The notes under the pieces were generated by a model, which made no database searches, was not told the DNA's origin, and worked only from the letters and a program-made list of their open reading frames with translations. Position numbers and translations under genes: made by a program. Below, one piece after another: positions 26,684-34,041 of a DNA stretch of 64,000 bases. The stretch lies in the NCBI RefSeq assembly GCF_900107135.1, contig NZ_FNOV01000002.1, positions 1 through 64,000 of the forward strand. The letters are read 5' to 3'. Each line of letters begins with the position of its first letter. Position 1 is the stretch's first letter. Origin of the DNA: Hymenobacter psychrophilus (lineage in GTDB: Bacteria > Bacteroidota > Bacteroidia > Cytophagales > Hymenobacteraceae).

Positions 26684-26841
26684 GGGCGGAAAATACCACC
26701 CAATTTTTTCTCGCTCAGCTAGATCACCTCACTCAGCCACTACAAAGTGTAGTTGTTCGTTATTCTATTGTATACTACACTTTAGTGTAGTTGTGTTGCC
26801 CAAGGTCTAGGGTTTATTTGGGTCTAAGCTCTATACTAAAT

Positions 26842-27450
26842 ATGAATATTACGCAAAATCACCTAGGGCAGTTAGAACTGGGACTACTCAGTGAGTTGGC
26901 AGCATTTGTAGTAGGGGAGAACTTCAGTCATCACTCCGCATTATGCCCAAAGGTGGACGTACAACGTGACGTGCAGAATATCTGCTGTGAAGAGATGCAC
27001 CATCTCAAAAACTCAAGTTTTTACATTGCCCGAGATGCATCCGGAGTCATTCAAGGCTCCATAAGACTCACCAAGTGGGACTACAAAGCGGAGTTGCCTT
27101 TACAGAAGATCTTCGACATTAATCCGATTGACACCCTTGACTGCGCTGAGAAGGTATCGCATATCTGGCACATTGGCCGGTTTGCTACGCGTAAAAGCAA
27201 TACAGACAGGAATATGTTCAAAAAGCTTATGGTCCACGCTGTTACGCCTATCTGTAAGGAGAAAGATAGTGTAGCCTTCGCTGAATGTGACAGCAAGCTA
27301 TTGAGAGTCATTAACCTGCTTGGTATCGAAACCCGGATAATTGGCAAGTCAGTGAATTACCTGGGATCAGAGACTATTCCCATCTCAATAAGTGCGCAGG
27401 GGCTGAGTAGATTTTACCATAAAAATAAAGACTTAATGAGGGTGGAATAG
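26842..27450 (+). CDS. GNAT-fold, acyl-amino-acid/homoserine-lactone-synthase-like protein (tentative)
   Basis: 202 residues, soluble, with no signal peptide. I read a GNAT-like layout: SSFYIARDASGVIQGSIRLT (residues 58-77, a central strand pair as in LuxI/FeeM-type synthases), VSHIWHIGRFATRKS (105-119), resembling the E-x-x-R-x-x-V segment, then a helix VHAVTPICKEKDSVAFAECD and the ISISAQGLSRFYHKNKDL tail. A role making an acylated signal or lipid precursor is possible but is inference from pattern only; a plain acetyltransferase is the alternative. The gene is clearly AT-richer than its surroundings, lies downstream of IS debris, and precedes an AraC-type regulator by 56 bp, with which it probably forms an operon. 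ATG 26842 was chosen over an upstream start rich in unrelated residues. Confidence 0.5.
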   Translation: MNITQNHLGQLELGLLSELAAFVVGENFSHHSALCPKVDVQRDVQNICCEEMHHLKNSSFYIARDASGVIQGSIRLTKWDYKAELPLQKIFDINPIDTLDCAEKVSHIWHIGRFATRKSNTDRNMFKKLMVHAVTPICKEKDSVAFAECDSKLLRVINLLGIETRIIGKSVNYLGSETIPISISAQGLSRFYHKNKDLMRVE

Positions 27451-27506
27451 TGTATTCCCATAAGTCAAAATAGGGCGAAAAAAGTCTACTTCCAACTAAA
27501 GCTATC

Positions 27507-28166
27507 ATGACAATGAATCAGGCAGAAAGTGTACTCATTGACTGGGATGCTCCCAACCTTTTAGAGCAGCTTGTTCATAACATAAAAGCTCCTTTGGAGA
27601 ACATTGCAGCTGCGGGAAGAAATAGCGAAGAATATAAAAAAGATAAAATAGAAGAAATTATATTTTCAAGCACTGAAGAGATACGTGATATTATAGAAGC
27701 AATAGTAGCAAAGAATAAAATAAGATCACTTGACCTAAGTCATGAAATCCGTCCAGATATATTTCAAATTTATGAGTCTAACGAACATGTTAGACAGATG
27801 TGTACCGATGCATTAATTCCTCAAAAAGTGACAAAAGTCGATCAGGTTTGGTTGATGAGTCTCGAAAAAGAGGTTTATGAAAACCTAAGTAATGACTTTC
27901 TGAATTTGTATGAACTGTCATTTAAAATGGCTGTGAGTGAACGACAATTGTATAGAAGGATTTTGAGTCTGGTGGCCTTAACTCCTAATAAATATATCCG
28001 CATATTGCGTTTGCATAAAGCAAAACAGATGATTGATAACTTCGTAGAACATTCCATTCCACAGATCGCTTACGCAGTTGGCTATAGCGACGTTCATTAC
28101 TTTTCGAAACTTTTTGCGAGTCAGTACAGTGTTTCCCCAAAAAAACTCGTGGGTTCTCTGCGATAA
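27507..28166 (+). CDS. AraC-family regulator with histidine-kinase-like dimerisation segment
   Basis: 219 residues. Residues ~15-70 contain LLEQLVHNIKAPLENIAA and an alpha-helical acidic tail that look like the H-box helix of a HisKA domain (His 24). The C-terminal ~100 residues are a clear AraC HTH: FKMAVSERQLYRRI, ALTPNKYIRILRLHKAKQMI, IPQIAYAVGYSDVHYFSKLF and SPKKL. No ATPase or receiver domain is present, so this looks like a collapsed or minimal version of the hybrid kinase-AraC proteins common in Bacteroidota. AT-rich and 56 bp after the GNAT-like gene. It probably regulates that gene or responds to its product; that link is inference. Confidence 0.8.
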   Translation: MTMNQAESVLIDWDAPNLLEQLVHNIKAPLENIAAAGRNSEEYKKDKIEEIIFSSTEEIRDIIEAIVAKNKIRSLDLSHEIRPDIFQIYESNEHVRQMCTDALIPQKVTKVDQVWLMSLEKEVYENLSNDFLNLYELSFKMAVSERQLYRRILSLVALTPNKYIRILRLHKAKQMIDNFVEHSIPQIAYAVGYSDVHYFSKLFASQYSVSPKKLVGSLR

Positions 28167-28305
28167 GATGATGTCGGCCTTACATTTGAAGTAAAATAGT
28201 GAATTGACTGAGAATTTCAAATACATGAAACGAAAGTAATTCTATAAATTTGAACAAACAAAAAAATAAAGGGCAAAAAATACTATTAAAAATAATTTGT
28301 AAATC

Positions 28306-28503
28306 TTGGAAAGGTGGTCAATTCAAAAAAAAATACTTACCAACCTTAAAGAAATATTAGAGTACATCTTCGGAAAGAAATTCTCATATGAAAAACCAAT
28401 TAAAGTTACCGATAAGTCTAATCCGTCCTCTTTATATATTAATATTCCGGTAAAGCCGAGTTCCGAAGAAGATGTGTCAACCCAGAGTAGGAGGGTAAAT
28501 TAG
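28306..28503 (+). CDS. Small hypothetical protein (doubtful)
   Basis: 65 codons beginning at TTG, very AT-rich and Lys-rich: LTNLKEILEYIFGKKF then a polar tail. No recognised domain, signal or good ribosome-binding site. It follows the AraC gene in the same orientation with 139 bp between, so it could be a small third member of that transcription unit or a chance frame in AT-rich DNA. Confidence 0.25.
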   Translation: MERWSIQKKILTNLKEILEYIFGKKFSYEKPIKVTDKSNPSSLYINIPVKPSSEEDVSTQSRRVN

Positions 28504-28563
28504 CAGCAGGTGCAACTAGTAACGGCTTTGTTATGACCGATTACAAATCACTGTACAACTCAT

Positions 28564-28773
28564 TATAGCGGTTTCGGGAACGGTTTATCCTTTCATGAGC
28601 CTTCCCGTAAGGTAATATATGAAACCCTATTCCTTGGATTTACGCACCCGCGTGGCGGCCGCCTGTGAGCAGGTCGGCTCCCGCCAACAAGAAGTGGCCG
28701 CCCGCTTCGGCGTGAGCGTTTCGTTCATCAAGAAGTTGCGTCACCAGCAGCGTAAAACCGGCTCGTTAGCCCC
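28564..28773 (+). mobile_element. IS630-family element remnant (5' end only)
   Basis: The left end TATAGCGGTTTCG is at 28564-28576 and the transposase start is at 28619. The element breaks off at 28773, where a palindrome that begins with the same terminal sequence follows. The remaining part of the transposase and the right end are absent. Confidence 0.7.
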
Positions 28774-28789
28774 TATAGCGGTTTCGTGA
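28619..28789 (+). pseudogene. IS630 family transposase, N-terminal fragment
   Basis: 56 residues: MKPYSLDLRTRVAAACEQ, then QQEVAARFGVSVSFIKKLRH and KTGSLAP, which is the N-terminal helix-turn-helix of IS630/Tc1-type transposases. About 280 residues of catalytic domain are missing. The last codons and the stop come from the adjacent palindrome. Confidence 0.8.
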
Positions 28790-28891
28790 ACAGTGTACCC
28801 GTCTGATGTAGAGTTCAACGCCGAGACGCATATTTGCGTCTCGGCGTTGAACTCTACATCAGACGGGTACACTGTTCACGAAACCGCTATA
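28774..28891. repeat. 118-bp near-perfect palindrome with IS630-type ends (MITE-like)
   Basis: Arms of 57 nt (28774-28830 and 28835-28891) are perfectly complementary with a 4-nt centre. Each end begins TATAGCGGTTTCG, the same sequence as the terminus of the IS630 remnant at 28564. The element starts and ends with TA, the duplication expected for IS630 insertion. It codes for no protein of its own. A miniature, non-autonomous derivative of the IS630 element or a fold-back rearrangement are the two likely origins. Confidence 0.85.
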
Positions 28892-29289
28892 AGCCTCTAC
28901 GCCAGCACCACGTCATTGCCTCATACCTGTACTTCCTCACGCTGGCCCTCTACTTGCTGCCCGCACTCTATATGTTGCTTAAGCCCCTGTTCCAGACACT
29001 ACCCGCAGGTATGGGTACTATGGAGATAGGCATAGTCATCTTTACATGCATTCTCATGCTGGTAGGATTCGGATGGATAGGATTTGGCATGCGTGCCGGT
29101 AAGACCTGGGCCAAGGTGTTGTTCTTGGTCTTCATGGTCTGGATAATCTACCTATTTGCCCGACTCTCCCCTAACCTATTCCAGCACGGGCCATGGTGGG
29201 CGCTACGACAGCTTGTAAGCCCTGTCCTGCAGCTGGCTACGGCCTTCTTTCTGTTCAAGGACACCTTCGTGCGGCGAACAGCCTCTTGA
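28892..29289 (+). pseudogene. Membrane protein gene lacking its 5' end
   Basis: About 132 residues directly after the palindrome, with four hydrophobic segments (LYFLTLALYLLPALYMLLKP; IGIVIFTCILMLVGFGWIGF; TWAKVLFLVFMVWIIYLFA; and a last one before the stop) and GMRAGKTWAK between segments 2 and 3. The frame stays open into the palindrome, where a TTG could serve as start, but those residues are palindrome-derived, so the native N-terminus has been replaced. Function unknown. Confidence 0.5.
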
Positions 29290-29516
29290 GCGCCTAGAGG
29301 CCTGCCAGAAACTTTATGCATCTTGTTTGACAGGATTGCCGGCGCAGGTAGTAGCATTGCCTCCAGCGGCCCCAAAACGAGCTGTGAGAACGTCACAATT
29401 TTATCACAAAAGTGCCCCAAATCTGCATCACAGCACGCACTACAACCGCCTCCACGTGCTGGAAACGGGGTCGTGTTGGGGTGGCCACCAATTCAACTCT
29501 CGTTCCCGCTACTTGT

Positions 29517-29559
29517 AAAAAACCGCTTCGGACAATCCCGGAGCGGTTTTTTATTTTTA
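29517..29559 (+). terminator. Intrinsic terminator
   Basis: AACCGCTTCGG and CCGGAGCGGTT arms with a 6-nt loop, preceded by A-run and followed by TTTTTTATTTTT. Probably ends the transcript from the truncated membrane gene side, or marks the old border of the island. Confidence 0.8.
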
Positions 29560-29597
29560 GCGCAGTTGGGAGGTGCATCGTCCGTAGCCCGGCAGTT

Positions 29598-29605
29598 TAG
29601 CTTTG
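29598..29605 (+). promoter_or_regulatory. TAnnTTTG promoter -7 element
   Basis: TAGCTTTG fits the Bacteroidota -7 consensus TAnnTTTG and lies 84 bp before the ATG at 29689. No convincing -33 TTG at the ideal distance. Confidence 0.35.
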
Positions 29606-29688
29606 CCAGAGCCGCCACTAACCGACGATTTAGCGCTATTGGTCTAAATAAGTAGGACATTGAACGAGAAATACGCTCTTTTGAACTT

Positions 29689-30114
29689 ATGCGGCAACAA
29701 TTCCTCACTCCTACTGGTACGACGTTCCTGACCACTGAATTTGACCAGCAGAATAACTGGATTTACAACGACTGGCAGGGCTTACTCACGCTGGAAGCCA
29801 TCCAGGAAGGCTCACATGGCATTCTGCATCTGCTGGAGCAGACGCATTGCCCCTATGTGCTCACCGACAACCGCCGTTTGCTAGGCTCGTGGAAACACGG
29901 CAACGACTGGCTGGAGCAGGTTTGGATTCCGCAGGCGCTGGCTGCCGGCATGATGTATTATGCCCATGTTAAGGCCCCCGGGGTATTCGGGCAGGCCTCA
30001 GTCGAGGACATGCATCTGCGTGTGGGTTCCCACTTGCACCTGCAATTATTCGACGAGATGGAAGAAGCCACTGACTGGCTACATGAAATGCAACTTCTGA
30101 AGCTCATAGGGTAG
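29689..30114 (+). CDS. Hypothetical protein, STAS-like fold candidate (paralogue family)
   Basis: 141 residues, soluble, no signal. Pattern: LTTEFDQQNNWIYNDWQGLL at the start, a central CPYVLTDNRRLLGSWKHGND, then MYYAHVKAPGVFGQ and a terminal LQLFDEMEEATDWLHEMQLL. The alternating strand-helix layout and the position of the tail helix after a FDEMEEATDWL motif match two other proteins in this window (47482-47910 and 48074-48502), so these form one local paralogue family. It resembles the SpoIIAA/STAS-like small proteins of Bacteroidota, but function is not established. A shared terminator separates it from rplT on the opposite strand. Confidence 0.75.
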   Translation: MRQQFLTPTGTTFLTTEFDQQNNWIYNDWQGLLTLEAIQEGSHGILHLLEQTHCPYVLTDNRRLLGSWKHGNDWLEQVWIPQALAAGMMYYAHVKAPGVFGQASVEDMHLRVGSHLHLQLFDEMEEATDWLHEMQLLKLIG

Positions 30115-30160
30115 ACTCTACGGGCTTCTACCCGTCCGAAAGAGCAAGAACACAGAGAAC

Positions 30161-30200
30161 AAAAAAAGCGGCTGCCCCATAAAGGGCAGCCGCTTTTTTT
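30161..30200. terminator. Bidirectional terminator between the STAS-like gene and rplT
   Basis: AGCGGCTGCCC and GGGCAGCCGCT arms with a 6-nt loop, flanked by A7 on the left and T7 on the right, so it serves both convergent transcripts. Confidence 0.9.
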
Positions 30201-30217
30201 ACAGTAACCGCAAGCGG

Positions 30218-30562
30218 CTACTTGATTTTCTCAACGATGCCTTTGAAAGCCTCGGGGTGGTTGAGAGCGAGGTCGGCCAGAACCTTACGGTTAAGCTCTA
30301 TACCTGCCTTCTTGAGGCCACCCATGAACTGCGAATAGGACAGGCCATACTCACGGGCACCAGCGTTGATGCGCTGAATCCAGAGGGCGCGGAACTCACG
30401 CTTTTTTACTTTCCGGTCGCGGTAAGCATAGAGCAGACCTTTCTCTACGGCGTTCTTGGCAACGGTCCAAACGTTTTTGCGACGGCCATAATAGCCTTTC
30501 GCCAGCTTCATTATTTTTTTCCGACGATGGCGCGAGGCCGCGTGGTTTACACTTCTTGGCAT
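30218..30562 (-). CDS. rplT: 50S ribosomal protein L20
   Basis: 114 residues, basic, starting [20 protein letters not shown] with [20 protein letters not shown] and [20 protein letters not shown], all hallmark L20 blocks. It binds 23S rRNA early in 50S assembly. In many bacteria L20 represses its own operon by binding the rpmI leader; whether this occurs here cannot be seen. Last gene of infC-rpmI-rplT, 150 bp after rpmI, with a strong terminator 18 bp beyond its stop. Confidence 0.98.
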   Translation of the reverse strand: MPRSVNHAASRHRRKKIMKLAKGYYGRRKNVWTVAKNAVEKGLLYAYRDRKVKKREFRALWIQRINAGAREYGLSYSQFMGGLKKAGIELNRKVLADLALNHPEAFKGIVEKIK

Positions 30563-30712
30563 AACCTGGATTGTTTTTGGCGGCCGGCGGCGGACTTACT
30601 GCCGCAGCTTGGGTTCCTACCGGACGCCTGGTGGTTGATTTTGAAAGTATGAACTATAGATTTTGAATTACTTTCTGAAGCTTATGCCTCATTCATAATT
30701 CAAAATTCATAA

Positions 30713-30907
30713 TTACATGTTAAGCATGTCCTTTACGCGGTTCATGTCGGCCGAAGAAACCAGCGTGATGTGCGTAAGGTTACGCTTCTGCTTGGTGGTT
30801 TTCTTGGTCAAGATGTGGCTCTTGTAGGCGTGCTTACGCTTGATTTTGCCCGTGCCGGTCAGCGTAAACCGCTTTTTGGCGCCGGACTTGGTCTTCATTT
30901 TCGGCAT
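30713..30907 (-). CDS. rpmI: 50S ribosomal protein L35
   Basis: 64 residues: [20 protein letters not shown], then [20 protein letters not shown] and a short C-terminal helix, typical L35 of the large subunit. 92 bp after infC and 150 bp before rplT on the same strand, the universal infC-rpmI-rplT order. Confidence 0.98.
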   Translation of the reverse strand: MPKMKTKSGAKKRFTLTGTGKIKRKHAYKSHILTKKTTKQKRNLTHITLVSSADMNRVKDMLNM

Positions 30908-30999
30908 TGTGATGGTAGAAAAAGGTGAAACATGCGGCGGTCGGCTGCCTAGGGCCGGTGCGCCAGCGAAAAAACGGAGCAGAGCTCCGGGTAAAAGCG

Positions 31000-31713
31000 T
31001 TATTCGGCTCCCTGGTCAGCGGCATCGGTTTCGGCCGGAGCCGTTCCCTGAGCCTCCAGCACCGGAGCAGCTTCCTTAGTGTCGGCAGCCGGGGCTGCGG
31101 GCTTGGCAGCCTTATCGGCCGGCTTCGCCTTATCGACTTCCTTAGTAACCACCTTTTTAGGCGGAGCCACCACTTTCGGTGCCAAGTACAGGAACATACG
31201 CTTGCCTTCGAGCTTGGGCAACTGCTCTACTTTGGCCAGATCCTCGAGGGCCTGAGCAAACTTGAGCAACAGTATTTCACCCCGCTCCTTGAAGACAATG
31301 CTCCGGCCCACAAAATGCACGTAAGCCTTGATTTTCGCGCCTTCCTTCAGGAATTCCTGGGCGTGCTTGAGCTTGAAGGCAAAGTCGTGGTCGTCAGTGT
31401 TGGGTCCGAAACGGATTTCCTTGATGACAACTTTGGTTTGCTTGGCCTTTAGCTCACGGGTTTTCTTCTTCTGCTCGTACTTAAATTTCGAGTAGTCGAT
31501 AACCCGGCACACGGGCGGCGAGGCGGTGGGCGAAATTTCTACTAAGTCCAGGTTTTGGTCCTGCGCCATGCGCCGGGCCTGATCGGTGGGGTAGATGCCT
31601 TGCTCCACGTTGTCACCAACGAGGCGCACTTCACGGGCCGTAATCTTATGATTGATTTTAAACGGCTCCTCGACCTGGGCGCGAGGGATATAGCGGCGGT
31701 TAGGGGTAGCTAT
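31000..31713 (-). CDS. infC: Translation initiation factor IF-3 (ATA start codon)
   Basis: 237 residues if started at the ATA codon at 31713-31711. The N-terminal sequence [20 protein letters not shown] then [20 protein letters not shown] is the expected IF-3 opening, and the C-terminal domain follows ([20 protein letters not shown]), with an Ala/Lys-rich tail of about 45 residues. A start at the first GTG (31629) would remove 28 conserved residues. No ATG is available: an in-frame TAA lies only 12 bp before the ATA, and AAGGAG sits 8 nt upstream of it. IF-3 proofreads start codons; E. coli infC uses AUU and is self-repressed because of it, so an AUA start implies the same autoregulation here. 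Confidence 0.9.
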   Translation of the reverse strand: MATPNRRYIPRAQVEEPFKINHKITAREVRLVGDNVEQGIYPTDQARRMAQDQNLDLVEISPTASPPVCRVIDYSKFKYEQKKKTRELKAKQTKVVIKEIRFGPNTDDHDFAFKLKHAQEFLKEGAKIKAYVHFVGRSIVFKERGEILLLKFAQALEDLAKVEQLPKLEGKRMFLYLAPKVVAPPKKVVTKEVDKAKPADKAAKPAAPAADTKEAAPVLEAQGTAPAETDAADQGAE

Positions 31714-31721
31714 GGCGGTTT

Positions 31722-31727
31722 CTCCTT
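31722..31727 (-). promoter_or_regulatory. Strong Shine-Dalgarno sequence deciding the infC start
   Basis: AAGGAG on the minus strand, 8 nt before the ATA codon of infC. Such a strong site is unusual for this phylum and compensates for the rare start codon. Confidence 0.8.
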
Positions 31728-31860
31728 AAGGTGAAAGTCGATTTTGACTAGTACTACAACCACATCGGCCGGGGCCAATGAGTTCAGCTAGCGGGCAAAT
31801 ATCCGGCATTTTTTCCAAATCCGCACTAAAACCTATATAAAAAAAGGCTTTAGTAGGCAG

Positions 31861-31918
31861 AAAAAAGCGCCTTATTACCGTGGCCCGACCTATTATCGGG
31901 CCACGGTAATAAGGCGCT
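31861..31918 (-). terminator. thrS terminator with 23-bp perfect stem
   Basis: Arms of 23 nt (31866-31888 and 31896-31918), a 7-nt loop and six T on the minus strand. The stem overlaps the thrS stop codon. It separates thrS from infC, which therefore needs its own promoter in 31714-31860. Confidence 0.9.
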
Positions 31919-33866
31919 ACATGGCTGCGCCATCCATCATGGCGGCTACCTGGCTCTCGAAGCTCTTAATGAATGAGTCGATAGGCATCGAACCCACGTC
32001 GCCCTCACCGTGCTTGCGCACCGATACGATGCCGTTTTCCTGCTCCTTCTCGCCTACAATCAGCATGTAGGGCACCTTTGATACTTCGGCGTCGCGGATT
32101 TTGCGGCCGATTTTCTCGTCGCGGTGGTCGACGGTACCGCGCAATTCGGCACTCATCAGGCGGTCGTACACCTGTTGGGCGTAGTCGTGGTACTTCTCCG
32201 AGATAGGCAGCACGGCGAACTGCTCGGGCGAAAGCCAGAGCGGGAAATTACCGGCGCAGTGCTCGATAAGCACGGCCACGAACCGCTCCAACGACCCGAA
32301 TGGGGCCCGGTGAATCATCACCGGCCGCTGGCGCGAGTTGTCGGAAGCCACGTACTCCAGATCGAAGCGCTCGGGCAGGTTATAGTCGACCTGCACCGTG
32401 CCCAGCTGCCATTTGCGACCCAACGCGTCGCGCACCATGAAGTCGAGCTTGGGGCCGTAGAAGGCGGCCTCGCCCAGCTCCGTTACCGTGCTCAGCCCCT
32501 TCTCGGCGGCCGACTCGATAATGGCCTGCTCGGCCTTGTCCCAGTTCTCATCGGACCCGATGTACTTGGCCTTGTTCTCTGGGTCACGCAGCGAAATCTG
32601 GGCCGTGAAATCCTCGAAACCCAGAGCCCGGAATACGTAGAGCACCAGATCAATAACCTTGGTAAACTCTTCCTTTACTTGATCGGGCCGGCAGAAGATG
32701 TGGGCGTCGTCCTGGGTGAAGCCGCGCACCCGCGTCAGGCCGTGCAGTTCGCCGCTTTGCTCATAGCGGTACACCGTGCCGAACTCGGCCAGGCGCACCG
32801 GCAGGTCGCGGTAGCTGCGGGGCTTGGTCTTGTAGATTTCGCAGTGGTGGGGGCAGTTCATGGGCTTAAGGAAGAACTCCTCGCCCGGGTTTGGCGTCTT
32901 GATGGGCTGGAACGAATCGGCGCCATACTTTTCGTAGTGGCCGCTGGTTACGTACAGTTCTTTAGAGCCGATGTGGGGCGTCACGACGGGCTGGTAGCCA
33001 GCCTTTATCTGAGCCCGGCGCAGAAACTGCTCCAGCTTCTCGCGTAGCATGGTGCCCTTGGGCAGCCACAGCGGCAGCCCCGCTCCTACTTTGTCGGAGA
33101 AAGCAAACAGCTCCAGTTCCTTGCCCAGCTTGCGGTGGTCGCGGCGCTTGGCCTCCTCGAGCTTTTCGAGATACTCGGTCAGCTCCTTCGCCTTGGGGAA
33201 CGTGATGCCGTAGATGCGGGTGAGCTGCTTGTTCTTCTCGTCGCCGCGCCAGTAGGCGCCGGCTACGTTAAGCAGCTTCACGGCCTTGATGTTGGCCGTA
33301 TCGGGCAGGTGCGGGCCGCGGCAGAGGTCCACGAAGTTGCCTTGCTGGTAGAATGTGATGGAGCCGTCTTCGAGGCGTTCCAACAGGTCCAGCTTATAAG
33401 GGTCGGCCTTCTCGGTGAAGTAGGCCACGGCGTCGGCCTTGGATACGGCGCGACGCTCGAACTTACTCTTCTGGCGGGCCAGCTCCAGCATTTTCTTCTC
33501 GATTTCCGGAAAGTCCTCGCTCGAAATAGTGCGGCCTTCACCCAGATCAATATCGTAGTAAAAGCCGTTTTCGATGGCCGGACCTATGCCCAACTTCACG
33601 CCGGGGTATAGCGCTTCGAGGGCTTCGGCCAGTACGTGGGCCGAGGAGTGCCAGAAAGCCATTTTGCCGTCGTCGTCGTTCCAAGTGAGGATGGCTACCT
33701 GGGCATCCTGCTCAATAGGGCGGTGCAGGTCGCGCACTTCGCCGTTTACGCGCACGCCCACGGCGTTGCGGGCCAAGCCTTCACTGATGGCAGCGGCGAC
33801 ATCGTAGCCCGTCGCGCCATCTACAAACTGGCGCACCGAGCCGTCGGGGAGGGTGATATTCAACAT
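31917..33866 (-). CDS. thrS: Threonine-tRNA ligase
   Basis: 649 residues: N-terminal TGS domain ([20 protein letters not shown]), the editing domain with [16 protein letters not shown] (HxxxH), the class II catalytic core with [15 protein letters not shown] (zinc Cys/His), motif 2 in [11 protein letters not shown], and motif 3 in [13 protein letters not shown]; the anticodon-binding domain closes the protein. Charges tRNA-Thr and edits mischarged serine. ATG at 33866 is the true start; an open frame extends 210 bp further but is not conserved. It precedes infC, the common order in bacteria, but a strong terminator lies between them. Confidence 0.98.
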   Translation of the reverse strand: MLNITLPDGSVRQFVDGATGYDVAAAISEGLARNAVGVRVNGEVRDLHRPIEQDAQVAILTWNDDDGKMAFWHSSAHVLAEALEALYPGVKLGIGPAIENGFYYDIDLGEGRTISSEDFPEIEKKMLELARQKSKFERRAVSKADAVAYFTEKADPYKLDLLERLEDGSITFYQQGNFVDLCRGPHLPDTANIKAVKLLNVAGAYWRGDEKNKQLTRIYGITFPKAKELTEYLEKLEEAKRRDHRKLGKELELFAFSDKVGAGLPLWLPKGTMLREKLEQFLRRAQIKAGYQPVVTPHIGSKELYVTSGHYEKYGADSFQPIKTPNPGEEFFLKPMNCPHHCEIYKTKPRSYRDLPVRLAEFGTVYRYEQSGELHGLTRVRGFTQDDAHIFCRPDQVKEEFTKVIDLVLYVFRALGFEDFTAQISLRDPENKAKYIGSDENWDKAEQAIIESAAEKGLSTVTELGEAAFYGPKLDFMVRDALGRKWQLGTVQVDYNLPERFDLEYVASDNSRQRPVMIHRAPFGSLERFVAVLIEHCAGNFPLWLSPEQFAVLPISEKYHDYAQQVYDRLMSAELRGTVDHRDEKIGRKIRDAEVSKVPYMLIVGEKEQENGIVSVRKHGEGDVGSMPIDSFIKSFESQVAAMMDGAAM

Positions 33867-33920
33867 AAAAAAGGGAGCGTAATGGCTATACAAACAGCCG
33901 TGAAGCCGCAAGTTACGGAA

Positions 33921-33952
33921 ATGGTGAGATGGTGAGGTGGTGAAATGGTGAG
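33921..33952. repeat. Four tandem copies of an 8-bp unit (ATGGTGAG) upstream of thrS
   Basis: The plus strand reads ATGGTGAG, ATGGTGAG, GTGGTGAA, ATGGTGAG without gaps, 55 bp or more from the thrS start. A similar complement (CACCAGCCCACCATCTCCCC) lies at 34021-34040, so the two could pair in the transcript. Slippage-prone. Confidence 0.6.
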
Positions 33953-34041
33953 TTTGACGCTCAAAACCCCTGACTATGCTATTTGCGCTGCTAGGCTCCC
34001 CGAACGTAAAACGCACTATTTCACCAGCCCACCATCTCCCC

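Larger units (their letters stand above)
25675..26690 (-). mobile_element. Mosaic of degraded insertion sequences (IS3 + ISAs1 + IS3 fragments, IS630-type end)
   Basis: Four transposase fragments on the minus strand abut without complete genes: an IS3-type orfA with frameshift, the start of its orfB, an internal piece of an ISAs1 transposase, and an internal piece of a different IS3 orfB. At the left limit the sequence TATAGCGGTTTCG (25675-25687) matches the ends of the IS630 remnant at 28564 and of the palindrome at 28774-28891. This is an insertion hotspot marking the border of the AT-rich island. Confidence 0.8.
29290..29688. other. Non-coding gap with terminator and promoter-like element
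   Basis: About 400 bp without a convincing gene. It holds the terminator at 29517-29559, a TAGCTTTG promoter-like element at 29598-29605 and a stretch 29450-29516 that faintly resembles the 3' half of a tRNA but cannot be folded into one. Short overlapping frames here look like chance. Confidence 0.5.

Noticed and set aside
26690..28560. CRISPR array or toxin-antitoxin pair in the AT-rich island
   Set aside because: No direct repeats with regular spacers and no recognisable toxin or antitoxin; the two genes fit an acyl-synthase-like protein and an AraC regulator better.
29429..29516. Possible tRNA gene before the terminator at 29517
   Set aside because: T-loop-like TTCAACT and an anticodon-loop-like CTGGAAA are present, but the stems do not pair and no matching 5' acceptor strand exists.
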